This document shows, in pieces, positions 11,112-22,163 of a stretch of DNA of 64,000 nt; position 1 is the first letter of the stretch; each line of letters starts with the position of its first letter. Made by a program: the position numbers and the translations under genes. The DNA comes from Tricholomella constricta (lineage: Eukaryota; Basidiomycota; Agaricomycetes; Agaricales; Lyophyllaceae), in contig JAACJP010000042.1 in assembly GCA_013368375.1 (NCBI GenBank), positions 310,001 to 374,000 on the forward strand, given 5' to 3'. The notes beneath the pieces were generated by a model. The model was given only the letters and a program-made list of their open reading frames with translations, did not search any database and had not been told where the DNA came from.

Positions 11112-12341
11112 TATCGTTTGTGCGGAGCAGTCGTGTATGAAAGGTGGAACGAGTCTGTGATGACCGGCAGGTAGCCAGCGAGTCGAAAGCTAGTCGAAAG
11201 GACAAACAACTGAAAACGAACTTTGACGAGTCTTGCTGCACCTCTCAAAGCTTTGTACCCGGACGACTCTATGTACGACATGGACCAGGATGAAGGTATG
11301 AGTTGCTTTGCATTTCCGGCACCGTTCTAGAAGTTTACAACTGAGTTACTCTTCCTAGGACGTCTCCATAGACTTGAATTGATCCGAGGTACTACCGGAT
11401 TCCGCTCCTGTGAACGAAAACAATCTTTTCAGCAACATCGCATCAGTCAGGCTTCCTAAAACTCGGAGATATCCTCTGTCACGTTTACCGCGCAGATTTG
11501 TGTAATTGAAAGCCTTCCACCACTACACTCTTGTTTTGGGCGAGGCGGAAGCACCACCACCTTATCTCTCCAATGTAAGTAGAGACTTCAAACACATTAC
11601 AGAACACATATTGGATGTCCAGAGAGATCTCATCAAATACTGTGCCGCTACTCCTTTCCCGAGCCCGATCCCGAGAGTGTCGTTCGTTGCTCTTGCTCCT
11701 GCCTTTCCCCGGGCCGTTCTTAAGATGGACGGTGACGAAGAGCGAGGTCCAACGTTTGACTGGTAAAAAAAAATCAAATGGCCAGAAGCTTTAGTTTGCG
11801 GGTTCGTGCTCTGATGTTCCAAGTCAGACGCAGAGTCAGCTGAATCAGTCCAGATACACCTGTGTAGCCCCTCTTATGATGTAAAACTGACTCCTTTTAT
11901 GATTAGGCGTCAAGGTGGTGTGTGAGAGCCATCTACTAGTGGACGACCACTTCGTTCTAGAGACAAAGATGAAAAGGAAGGACAGGCCACTTAGCACAAA
12001 AGTGCACATTGTAGCCATTCACGGAGAATTTGTACGTCCCAACTCCGTCAACCAGGACGTCAGAACGACTCTCAAGCAGCTCGTGCATCCAAGACACCGC
12101 TCTGATGATCCTCATTGACGGTGATTCCAGTGTTCATGATGGGCGTAAAGAAGCTCATCAGGACATAAACTTTTTAGCATTCGAGTTCGAACCCGGGCTT
12201 CCTGAGTCTAACCACCTAAAAGGCTTCGATCGAAACACGCCCGGACAGCACGAAACCATGGTTATCGGCCATCCATAGTCATCTCTTATAAGTATAAATG
12301 CATGTCCTTTGTCGGGGACCCACCTTCAGCTTCAACAGGCA
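11112..12341. other. No gene recognised
   Basis: A possible first exon (MYDMDQDE) with a GTATGAG donor lies near 11,271-11,296, but no second exon follows. A plus frame at 11,506-11,766 has no motif. The right part should contain the promoter of the kinase-like gene. Confidence 0.35.
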
Positions 12342-13681
12342 ATGCCTTCACGCTGGACGCGCCTCTCGCGGCGGTTCAAACAACTCCTCCGTAAAGTCAA
12401 CAACTACACAAACCAGATTCACAAAATCGCACCTTTTCGCCGCCCGGCACATCGGAATCGTTCTTTGGCGCTCGAGATGCCCGTTTTCCGGCGCGCCGTG
12501 GAAGATGATGGAATGAGCGTGCACGAATGGAGCGCGTCGGACGCGACGTCGGGGGAGCGGTACATGTCCGTGGCCGATCTCTGCGCGCACATCGGGGGCC
12601 AGCTTCCCATCCAAGTCGTGAAGCTTATCGCCAGGGACGTTCTTCGAGGGCTCGAGAACCTGCACGAAACACGTGGAACCGCACATTGCGGTGAGTCCTC
12701 CTTCTGCCCTTGCACCTTCGAATCCGTGCGGATCAGGTTCCTGACTGCTTGTTTGCCGTGGATCTTCAACCGCCGCTATGGACTCGGACTACCCAGGCCT
12801 CAACCTCAACAGTATCGTGCTCTCGCCGTACGACATGCGAGCATTGATCTCGCAGCTCACAGCAGAATCGCGTCCTTCACTTTTTCGCTCCGAAGCATCT
12901 TTCGAAACGATGTTCTTCGACGTGAACAGTATGCTGACCTCCACATCCCAGCCTGTCTTTACCCTGTCCAGCGGCGACCCTGGTGAGTCAGTCTCTCCAA
13001 ACCATCATCTCCGGCTTCATATAACGACTCGTCGGAAGACAGACAGAGCCTACGAGGCGTGCTGGAGGCGCGCGCCCTACGATCTCCAGAAGTCATCCTC
13101 GGCGCGCCACACGAAGCCAGCGCCGACATCTGGGCTCTCGGATGCCTGGTACGTCCAATCGGGCGCGTCTGTTCTGTTCTGTTCTGGAACGATGGGCTCT
13201 CGCTCTCGCTCTCGTCGAAACCTTTTTTTGAGTAATACCCACCCGTGACCTTGCCTAGATATACGAGCTCCTCGCGGGAGAACGGTTGTTCGATCCAGAG
13301 TTCCAGACCCTGGACCTGGGCCTCACGCCGGAAGAATCGCACCTGATCCAAATGATCGAAATCCTTGGTCCGTTCCCTCTCGATATGCTCAATGCCTGTC
13401 CGGACGCCCACCTGTGGTTCACGGAATCCGGTGGGTATTGTTGTTTGTTCTTTGAGGGTATGCTATAGCTAAGTTGGAGTCTAATTGTGTGTGCCCTAGG
13501 GAGCGTGAGGATTGACACGACCTATTACCCGGTGATGCTTGAGGGGATCCTCAAGGAACGAACCCAGTATGACGATGGTGGGGCAACCGCTGCGTTTCTT
13601 GAGGTGATCCTCAAGCTGGATCCCAAAGAGCGCTTCAAAGCACGAGACCTCATTAATCACCCATGGTTTACGAGTTGCTAG
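12342..13681 (+). CDS. SRPK-like pseudokinase, 332 aa
   Basis: Five exons (12342-12690, 12797-12982, 13039-13148, 13259-13430, 13500-13681) sum to 999 nt from ATG to TAG. The C-lobe is clearly that of an SR-protein-kinase-like (CMGC) kinase: LPIQVVKLIARDVLRGLENLH, RALRSPEVILG at about 191-200, SADIWALGCLIYELLAGERLF at about 206-226, and DPKERFKARDLINHPWF near the end. Key residues are lost. Where HRDxKPxN should be, residues 115-124 read HCGLNLNSIV, so the catalytic Asp, Lys and Asn are Gly, Asn and Ser. The DFG position reads SSGD. The Gly loop and the ATP-binding Lys region are absent. No frameshift or stop is present, so it may be an expressed non-catalytic paralogue. Confidence 0.8.
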
Positions 13682-13932
13682 CAGAGCATTATGCATTTGC
13701 AAGTAGATAACATAGAGTACAGAGATAGATGAGATGATACAATGTCCAAATCACGCAAGCATTGGTCCAGTCCTTCCATCCATCCAACAAAGCATATCAA
13801 GCACAAAACGACTATGCCCGCCTTCCTACACGTCATCAGGAGAGGCAAAGGCGAATATAAACCAAAGATCATTACTTTTTGTCCTTTTTCCTTTTTTTCC
13901 TTCTTGCACACGCCCATAAGATTGACGTCCAA

Positions 13933-15444
13933 CTACTTGAACCGCAACATATCCCAGATCGCATTTGTCTGCATTAACTCCTCCTGCTTCTCGATGCGCA
14001 GCTCCGACGTATCGACCACGACAGCCGGTTGCTGCTTTTTGCTCGGGCGGTTCCACACGGCCGACACCTGGGGCTGGTAGACGAGCTTTGCGCGCTGCAG
14101 GGCGGGGTACGCGCGCGTGAGGCGGCTAAGGAACATCTTCGCCACGGTCGCGCCCCAGCTGTTGGTGAGCCGGGGCTCGCCGGTCTGCACGCTGATCTGG
14201 ATGCTCGTGAGCCCGCGGTGGACCTTGGCGATGGCGAGCACGGAGGAGAGGCAGTCAATGTCGATGGCGACGCCCGAGATGGCGAGGTGCTTGAGCGAGG
14301 GGAACGTGGTGTGGATCGTCCTGAGCAGCGTCGCGTCCAGGCTGTCGACCTTGCAGGAGAGGGACTCGATTTCGTTCGCCAGGGCCATGAGCGTGGTGCA
14401 GAGGTCGTTCGGCCGCGCCGGGAGGGAGAACTCGACGTTGGTGACATCGCGGTCGCGTGTAAACCAGGGGGCGTATGTCCGGGGCCCGCGGTACGAGCGC
14501 AGATTGGGGAGGACGTCCGGCGGCAAGAATTCCAGTGGAGGTAAGTGGGTGTTGCCGATCGCCATGTACAACGAGAGCTCTTGGACCGACGGACAGGAGG
14601 CCAGGGTTTGAACGAAGAGTGGAGATGCGACGCAGCTGACAGGGACCTCGAGGGACAAAAGGGAGGGGGGAGGGGAAGTTTCGGTAATTGCAAAGAGGAT
14701 GTCATTGGCGGGCCCAGCGAAGATACGTTTCAGCTTCCGAGACTGCAAGAAGAGGGCCAAAAACCGCGAGTTCCTGAAGTAGTCAAGCGAGTTGTACGGG
14801 TAGTCGAAGATCAGCTTCTCCAGCGGAACCTTGGAAAAATTAGGAAATTCGTCAGGGGTGCAGGTCGTTACGCAGGATTGAAGCTCGAGGTCCTTGAGGT
14901 GTGGAAGACGAGCAAGGGCCGATAGATTTTCCTTTGTAAAAACGACGTCGTGGCATACAAGTCTCCGCAGGTTCACCAGCGATGGCAGAGCTGTGAAAAT
15001 CGTGTTGACAAGATCGCTGTCAGCTGACAGCGGTGACTGGGGTCCTTGATTACGTGTTGGTTCCAAGGCTGCCGGTGCTGAAGGAATCAAGCGCATCTCC
15101 GTTATGGCGCTCACGATGTGCGGGTAGTGTAGGGCGGCCAATCGTGCACGGGTATTCGTTGGATGGGAATCGCGTCGGTTGCTGGAGGATTGGGATGTAG
15201 GGGTATGCAGGTGAACGACGAAGATTTTGAAGAGGAGTGGTTGGGCGACCCAGCGGAGGGAACTGCAGGTGAGAGTGACTGCTCGAATGGATGGCGTCGC
15301 GGTGTAAGACAGGATTTCGAGCCAGAGTTCGATGGGTAATTTGATGTCACATTCCCTCGGGGTCTGTGGTGACGGCGCCCGTGATATCGATGATGTCGCG
15401 TCAAGAAGTGTCAAAGAAGAGAGTCCTTGGTGGATAGGACTCAT
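13933..15444 (-). CDS. F-box / leucine-rich protein, 503 aa
   Basis: A single exon from ATG 15,444 to TAG 13,933. An F-box lies at about residues 36-75 (LPIELWLEILSY, then RAVTLTCSSLRWVAQPLLF). The rest has irregular leucine-rich segments (LPSLVNLRRLVCHDVVF, LARLPHLKDLELQSC, LASCPSVQELSLYMA, FPSLKHLAISG). Such proteins bind SKP1 through the F-box and present targets to an SCF ubiquitin ligase; the target here is unknown. The gene is GC-rich in its 3' half, which produces long antisense frames that I discount. Its 3' end is 251 bp from the 3' end of the pseudokinase gene (convergent). Confidence 0.85.
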   Translation of the reverse strand: MSPIHQGLSSLTLLDATSSISRAPSPQTPRECDIKLPIELWLEILSYTATPSIRAVTLTCSSLRWVAQPLLFKIFVVHLHTPTSQSSSNRRDSHPTNTRARLAALHYPHIVSAITEMRLIPSAPAALEPTRNQGPQSPLSADSDLVNTIFTALPSLVNLRRLVCHDVVFTKENLSALARLPHLKDLELQSCVTTCTPDEFPNFSKVPLEKLIFDYPYNSLDYFRNSRFLALFLQSRKLKRIFAGPANDILFAITETSPPPSLLSLEVPVSCVASPLFVQTLASCPSVQELSLYMAIGNTHLPPLEFLPPDVLPNLRSYRGPRTYAPWFTRDRDVTNVEFSLPARPNDLCTTLMALANEIESLSCKVDSLDATLLRTIHTTFPSLKHLAISGVAIDIDCLSSVLAIAKVHRGLTSIQISVQTGEPRLTNSWGATVAKMFLSRLTRAYPALQRAKLVYQPQVSAVWNRPSKKQQPAVVVDTSELRIEKQEELMQTNAIWDMLRFK

Positions 15445-16198
15445 TGTCGTCCGAAAAAGTATATGCGCTGGACCGTTCTGGAGAATGTCGAGTCAGTCAA
15501 CGCGCTCAAGGGCGACAGCAAGAGTGTCGTCCCAGATCGTGTGTTTCAGAAACGCTTACCAGAGATAAAGAAAACGAAAAGCAACAGAAATCCAGGACAG
15601 ATACGTGGGCAATGGTCAGTCGTCAAACGTGGGGTAGTATACAGAGTAGATGGAAAGAAAACAAAGCTTTTAAGGAGATCGGGTTCCGTCCGCACATATA
15701 CGATCATTGCTGTTTGTGCTTGTATGTCGGAACCATGATGCAATGTTGCGACACAAATTCTCTCAGCTAATCCTTCGGATCCTGCTATTACCACCTCGAG
15801 GTGACCAACGCTCCCATGCACTCAGCCTTTCTGACACCACGGCCCACGGCATAACGTTAACTTGGATCATTCTCACACTCAGCCTAATTAACAAACCCAC
15901 TCATGACCTCGCCAATAGCGCGCCAAGCCTTCCGAATGCCCAGCCGGAACATGACCGGAACAGGGCACACAATTTTTAGAAACACGCTCTATCCTGGTCT
16001 ATCTCCCTGGCTCGAGTTTCAAGGACATCCTGTCCTGTGCCCAAGGGTCATTTGCGTCCGACTCGCACACGCGTGTAGTTGTTATTCTGATTCACTTCAG
16101 TCAATATGTTTTTCATAAAGCTTCCGCATCAATTACCCCACTTCAATTCTATATTTACCCCTGCTCACTAGTTCCGACTACCCATATGAGCTTACTGC
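15445..16198. other. No gene recognised
   Basis: Promoter side of the F-box gene (left) and downstream of the reductase gene (right). Short frames only. Confidence 0.45.
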
Positions 16199-17382
16199 CT
16201 ACAGGCCGCTAGGGAGATTCGGCAGAGGGAAGTCTTTTTCCATATGCTCCGTCTGTCAGCGTAAAGTAACCGCAAGATATTAGCAAAACACGAGGGGGAG
16301 GGGCTATATTTAAAATTAAATGTAAGCTACGCACATAGTGCCTGAAATGGACGGTCTTCCCAACACGCGTGATCTCCTCCACTTCACTTGCTTCAAGGAG
16401 GTCGGGCAGCTTCGACACCTCGGCCAGCGCCTTGATGCGGTCAGCATTCCCGCTGGCCGTGACCGCTACTGCCCCCTGTGCGCGAGTCCAGAGTAGCAGG
16501 ACGGTCGCGAGGTCAACGGACCTCCCTGTCGTCCTGCTTAGACGCTGGGCGATGCGTTCGAGGACGGGCTTGAGCGGGCCTCCGGTGGCGTGACGCAGTA
16601 TGGGGGTCAGGGGCCCGTACGATTCTGTGACGATACCATGCTTGGCTTGCAACTCCAGGACGGGCTGGAGGTGCGCAAGCGTGTAGGGGTGATACTCGAT
16701 CTAATGAGGTACATAAGCACGTATTCCCGTTTTTTTCATTTCATTTTCCGAGTTGATATGCGGGGCTCACCTGATTGACCACGGGTTTAAACTTTGCGTC
16801 CTCCAGGATGGCTTCTAGGTCCTGCACGCGGAAGTTGCTGACGCCAATGCTCTTTAGCTTTCCTTCGCTCTTCAGCTCCTCGAAGATCTTCCAAAACGCC
16901 TTGAGCTCTCCTGGCGCCGCCACAAAGGGGTTGTGGACGAGGAAAAGATCCGGGACGAAGCCTATCTTCCTGACCGACTCTGCGACCGAGGCACGGACTT
17001 GATCTAAAGGGACAGGCTCATCGTTCGGCAGGGCTGAAACTGGGGGGGTGTCAATCAGTGTAAATGGTGCAGCTGTCAAACGATGATCGGGGGTGGGGGG
17101 TTCGGGGGGTATCAATAGATTGTGCGTCTCACGTTTGCTGGTGACATATATCTCCTCTCTTGCGATGGATGCAGATGCTGCAGAAACGACGTGGCCGGTG
17201 GCTTCCTCCGTCTCATAGATCTGCGCAGTATCGATGTGGCGTATGCCGGCCTCCAAAGCCCGTTGGCCAGCCTCGATGGGCGTTTTTTGCGCTTGCCCGC
17301 TACCGTTGCCCCACGCGAGCCAGGGAATGGAGGTGCCATCAAGCAGTTTGACGGAAGGGATCGATTGGGAGGTGGTGGACAT
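16199..17382 (-). CDS. Aldo/keto reductase, 312 aa
   Basis: Four exons (17382-17133, 17039-16771, 16700-16335, 16252-16199) sum to 939 nt. The AKR catalytic tetrad is present: Asp51 and Tyr56 in RHIDTAQIY, Lys83 in VTSK and His119 in FLVHNP. Further signatures are GVSNF before LEAILEDAKFKP, VVNQIEYHPY across the second splice junction, and the cofactor strand VAVTASGNADRIKAL. The enzyme should reduce aldehydes or ketones with NADPH in the cytosol; the substrate cannot be read. The first intron (17,040-17,132) is C/T-rich, and reading through it would insert a false proline-rich loop. Confidence 0.9.
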
Positions 17383-17896
17383 GATCGCCGATGATGTTGG
17401 ATATCGATTATTCTAGGCTGTAGCTATAGATATCGATGTCGAGGCTTTGTACTTCCTCCCCATCATCCGGGCTTTGTACTCCCATCATCCAATGACCTGA
17501 CTCGTGAGCCTCAACGTTTGTAAGCCTGCTTTGCGCGGGACCGAATGCTTCATTTCATTCTTGCGGTACTATAGGCCACGACGAAAAGCTTGAAGCGCAC
17601 ATGCGGATTGATCAGCGTCAAGCGAAGTTATCGATCTGTTTGTCAATGACCAAGTGAGGTGCGTTGTCTTGTTCTGAAAAAACTTATAAGCGCTACGTTG
17701 GAGAACTATGGCAAAAAATATATCAACGTCACAATGTACGGAACGACAAATGATTTTAGAAATTTCACATCCATCGTCACTTAAATTGACAGGTAAAACG
17801 ATATCACAGATGTAAGAACATCATCAGTATAAAATTGAGTGACTGCAGTCAACAGTACAGATACACAGAAAAGGAAAGAATCACAAATCCGACGCA
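17383..17896. other. No gene recognised
   Basis: Upstream of the reductase. A short near-duplication (GGCTTTGTACT followed by CCCATCATCC) occurs twice at about 17,442-17,492. Confidence 0.4.
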
Positions 17897-19504
17897 TCAG
17901 AACTTCAAGGTCAAGGGAGCCAGGGAAGTTTCAACTTTAACTCTTCCCGGCATCTCCTCACCGATATCGGACCACCTAACGCTACCCGCAACCGTAGTTC
18001 CACGAGTGGTCAGCTCGACCATGCGTTTTCTCCCTTTTCCTGCTGGATCTTCCGGATCTCCCTCCCAGGACACGGTCGGGCGTTTCAGCGAGGAAGCAAC
18101 ATCGAACGTTCCCTCGTACGTCTTGTGGAGTTGGACGGTCGCAGGAGCGAGGGCGGTGTGGGCGTCGAGCAGGAGAGTGGAGTTAACGGGTGCTTCGGAG
18201 ACAACGAGCTTGAGAGGTCCGTTCGCTGTGGAGGCGGATACTTGGAATTTGCCTCCTGTTTCTTGCGCCGACTCGAGCTGCAGAGTGCCTCTGATGGCTC
18301 TGTAGGAAGGAGGAAGGAAGGAGGAATTAGGAATGAGGAGTCGCTCTGGTAAAGATTCTAGGACGACTAACGCGTTGCTCGTTTTCATTTGTAGATTGGT
18401 GATCGCCTTCTCCTTGTCGTTGTAAAGGTTCACGTTCACGTTGATATGGGCGTTGGCAGTCATTAATTTGAGAGACGATGAGACCTTGAAGTTCCCGTCA
18501 ATAGGGCTATTACACGTTGTTATGATGGCGTTCTTGGCTCCCAAAGACTGTAAAATAAGTCGATATGTCTAGTATACCTATTGCATGATAATAGGAAGAC
18601 GAACCCCGACGACAATGGGCGTGTTCGCCGACTTGAGCTTGATAGATTCAAAATGAACAGTACCTTCCAGTTCGCCAATGTCGTGCGAGAACGACGACAT
18701 GTCGGTTTCAAAGTCCTTCACGTCCAATACCGAGCCCTGACTTGCTTTGGGAAGGTAAAGAGTAACCTCGAACCGGACATTATTGCGTCTCGACCATACA
18801 GAGTCCTGTCGTATCATCCAAAGATCATATAAAAAACTCCTTTTGAAAAGATTTTGGCAAAGCCGACTCACAAATATCCCAAGGCCGTTCTTCCCTTCGC
18901 CCCGCGTCACGGTGCACACTTGGACACTTTCAAGCGCTTCGGGAAGGCGATAATGTGCTAATACTTGAATCTGCACATCGTTGCTGTCGCTCCCGTATCG
19001 AACCTTGACGGATCCCGCTGCCATTCCACGCGAGAGCAGAAAGAGCTTTTCCGAGGCGATTGGAAGTGCGAAACTGGCGGAGGAAGTGAAGGGTTCGTAA
19101 AAAGCAAAACGACGCCATCCTGGCTGATAATCGCCCTGCCATTCTGCACAGTCTTCGATCGTGATGTCAGGAGGGATGCGCCAAATCATTGAAGAGGCGG
19201 GGGACGTCTTGAGAAGGATTTATTTTATTAGGGAAGGGCCATGATAAGATGCTCGGGAATAGCAAAACGAACGCACCTTCATCAGCTCAGGGCGGTAATG
19301 CCGCCTGGACTGATATCGGACACAGTCACTGAAAAGTTTGAATCCCAGCCATATGAGCAAGATGGAGGTAAGGATCCTAAGCTTCTTGCGTCTGCATTTC
19401 GACCGGTCGGGAACAGGGGGAGCTGGCTCAAGCTCTGTGTGGATAGGTAGCAGCGTCTGCTGGTCGGACTTTTCATCCAGATAGATAGCCTGAGGAGGGC
19501 TCAT
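17897..19504 (-). CDS. Single-pass membrane protein with beta-rich ectodomain, 471 aa
   Basis: Four exons (19504-19277, 19207-18872, 18805-18605, 18547-17897) sum to 1,416 nt. A basic cytosolic N-terminus (RSKCRRKK, about 35-42) precedes one membrane segment (ILTSILLIWLGFKLFSDCV, about 45-63); there is no cleavable signal. The long C-terminal part is a repeated-strand fold with Asn/Ser/Thr-rich strands (FKVSSSLKLMTANAHINVNV, GTFDVASSLKRPTVSWEGDP). This layout matches a basidiomycete family of type II membrane proteins often labelled DUF7330-like; that label is from memory and uncertain. The function is unknown and a cell-surface role is inference. Confidence 0.75.
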
Positions 19505-20419
19505 GGGGGGCGGAAAGATGAAGATGACGATAGTCTATCCCACTCGTTTCAGTTTTATCGTTACGGGCGCATGGTGTGGAAATAGAACGCAGAATCAACG
19601 AGAGATAGATGGCCATCTGCACTTGCGCAGCAAGGGATCTTGGTATATTTGTCCGCAGTCTTATATCCTGGTCCCGATAGGAAAGGGTTGTTGATTTAGA
19701 GCGCATGTGATCCTTGTTTGAGGGCGCTCCGCAGCAGTGTTGCAGCCAGCGCTGGAAACTCAATCATATGCTACATCAAATGATGGACGAAACGGGTGTT
19801 ATCCGCCACGGTCATGTACGGCGTTGACAACGATACTTGAGCGAGGCGCTTAGAAAAGTGGTGAAGGTTTGGTGCAGGCGCTTGCCTTATAATTTTTATA
19901 TGCTCCGGCACAACTCCGGCACCAGACTTGCCGAGCCTCGGGCCGCTGTCTCCGACAGCGAAAGATCACCGTATCGTTACAATGAGTGCTAAAGTCCTAT
20001 CTAGAGTCCAAATGTCGTTTCAAAGCTCAAATTATTACCCATGGCCTGCGTGAACGTTGGTTTTCTGCTCTTTATGAGATTTGGGACTGGGGATCCGGAC
20101 CTACCATTCGCAGTGCCTCGTGAGAACCGCAGTCAAGAAAGAGACGAAGGCGTTCAAGAATATCCCCAAGAGTCTTAGCACCGGAGCTAGAGAGAGAGGA
20201 AATGCTGTTTTTATTTTGTGCCTAGTATTCTGGGTACGAGAGGGAAAATGGCCGCGGGACTATCGTATCAAGATGTAGAGAAGTAGCTTTATTTAGTGAA
20301 TGAATAGAGAGACCCGAGATGATGAAGAGTTGTAAAAGTATGAGTTGGATAAGTCACAAACCTAAGGAAGGCAGACAAGAACCCCGCGAAACCCAAACCT
20401 CGCAGCTCTATTTTGGGGC
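19505..20419. other. No gene recognised
   Basis: Promoter of the membrane-protein gene on the left and the 3' region of cel7 on the right. Confidence 0.45.
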
Positions 20420-22083
20420 TTAAAGGCACTGGCTGTAGTAGGGGTTGGAGACCACGCAGGTGGTTCCGGTCGTGCAGACGGTCGGGCCAGTCCAGCCGAT
20501 GCCACCGCTGTGAAAGGGTTATGATTAGACATTTGAAGTCGCCGAGGCGCGGGGGTGACGAAAGACTTACCATTGACCGTATTTGACTTGCGTCTGGGAA
20601 GGGTTGCCGCTGGTGGTGGTGGTGGTGACCGGGGGCTGAGAGGTACCAGTGCCGCCGCCGGTGTAAGTCGAGCCGATGTCACCGAACTTGATGTTCGAGA
20701 AGGTGACGGAGGCGTTGGCAGCGGTCGATTCGACATCAGTAGGCTTGCCGGAGGTGGTGGCGCAGGTTCCACGCTTGATGCCGGGCTTGGAGGGGTCGGC
20801 GTCAACGGGGTAGGAGCTGTCGAGCCAGAGCATGCTGGCCTCGTGGTCGTCCCAGACACTCAGGACGAGGACCATGCCGTTGCCGGCAGCCTTGCCCATC
20901 GCGGACATGCCACCACGGCTCTGGAACTGGGTCCTGTCGCCGAAGGTGGACTTGGCGGAGTCGCAGAAGGCGCCGGTGATGGAGTCGTAGGCAGACATGC
21001 CAGGGATGTTGACCTTGGAGTTCTGGATGACGACGCCGTTCTGGACGTAGAGGCGGCGTATCTCGCTGAGGGTGCCGGTAGCAGTGCCGGTGTTGGTGAT
21101 GAACTGGGTGACGACAGTCATCTTCTTGGAGGTGTCAACCTTGAGACCAGCGCCGTAGAAGGAGGTGTCGCCCATGCGGTAAGAGTTGAAGTCGCAACCA
21201 TCGGGATCGCAAACAGTGGCGTAGCGGTCGCTGGTACCGCAGGAGGTGCCGGAGCATCGGCTGAGGCCAGTAACGCTGCAAGGATGGGGAGTGTAGGCGG
21301 TGGAGACCGAGTTGGCCTCCCAGATGTCCATCTCGTTACAGCAGGCGCCGTATTGGCCCTTGCCCGCGTTGGGGTCGTTGGGCGACCCGCTCCAGCCGAC
21401 GGAGTTAGCCTGAAAGATGCCAGTTAGGAACAGTGTGATATTGGAAACCAAAATTTGAAACTCACCTCTCCGTTGATGAACTTGATGTCCCTCGGGCACT
21501 GGGAGTCGCAGTAACCAGTTCCGTACTTGGCACCAGCCTTGTTTGTTGGGAACTTGGCTGAGCCACCATCGGCATCCATCTCCGAGAAGTAGAGGGCGCC
21601 GTTGAGGCCACAAGGAAGGTTGGAGACGTCGACGTCGAAGGTGAACTCCTGGTTCAGGAGCTTGAACATCTCGTACTTGCTGTCGGAGTTCATGAGGTAA
21701 ACACGAGAACCGACGTTCTTGGATGTGCCGCTGCCGGTGATGAACTTGAGAGTGAGGGCATTACCGCTCGTGGTGATACCGTAAGTGCCCGAGTAGTCGG
21801 CACCGTCTAAAGCGCAGTTGGATGCGCACGTCTTCCCGTCAGGGCAAAGAGTGGTGTCCCAGCTGTTACCGGTGTAGCAGTTGGTGTAGCCACTGGTGGT
21901 GTGAACCCAACGCCAGTTGGCATCGAGGGCGACGGCACCGTTCGACTGGGTGACGCAGCCACCGCTCGTCGTGCACTTTTGCCAGGGAAGTTTCGGGTGG
22001 ACTTCAGCGGTGTTGGTGCCTACTTGCTGAGCAGACACGATGGCGAGGAAGGAGAGGACGGTAAGAGCGACTTTGGGGAACAT
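20420..22083 (-). CDS. cel7: GH7 cellobiohydrolase with CBM1, 514 aa
   Basis: Three exons (22083-21466, 21409-20571, 20507-20420) sum to 1,545 nt. A signal peptide ([18 protein letters not shown]) is followed by the GH7 domain. The catalytic triad is in EMDIWEANS: nucleophile Glu232, Asp234 and acid/base Glu237. Many conserved Cys and Trp residues are present ([30 protein letters not shown]). A Thr/Ser/Gly linker ([19 protein letters not shown]) leads to a CBM1 ending YYSQCL, in which the last intron falls. The enzyme cuts cellobiose processively from cellulose chain ends outside the cell. It appears fully intact, and its length is typical of Cel7A-type enzymes. Laccase 8.6 kb away makes this a lignocellulose-active neighbourhood, although such pairs are often chance. 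Confidence 0.95.
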
Positions 22084-22156
22084 TGTAGAGGAGAGTTTGG
22101 AAGCAGTCGACTATTGGAGTTGGACGAGCTGAGGATTTCGAGAAGATTATTGCACT

Positions 22157-22163
22157 CTTTATA
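22157..22163 (-). promoter_or_regulatory. TATA box of cel7
   Basis: TATAAAG reads on the minus strand about 75 bp upstream of the cel7 ATG at 22,083, with a C/T-rich stretch between, the usual layout of a strongly expressed fungal cellulase gene. Confidence 0.6.

Noticed and set aside
14029..14544. Long plus-strand ORFs and a 243-aa minus ORF inside the F-box gene
   Set aside because: Shadows caused by GC-rich third positions; the 503-aa frame has the F-box and leucine-rich pattern.
17040..17132. Proline-rich insertion in the aldo/keto reductase
   Set aside because: It is an intron with GT-AG ends; removing it joins SK to LSALPNDEP in frame.
20555..21427. 290-aa plus-strand ORF rich in Gly, Val and Asp
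   Set aside because: It is the antisense of the cel7 exon; its composition reflects codon use of the real gene.
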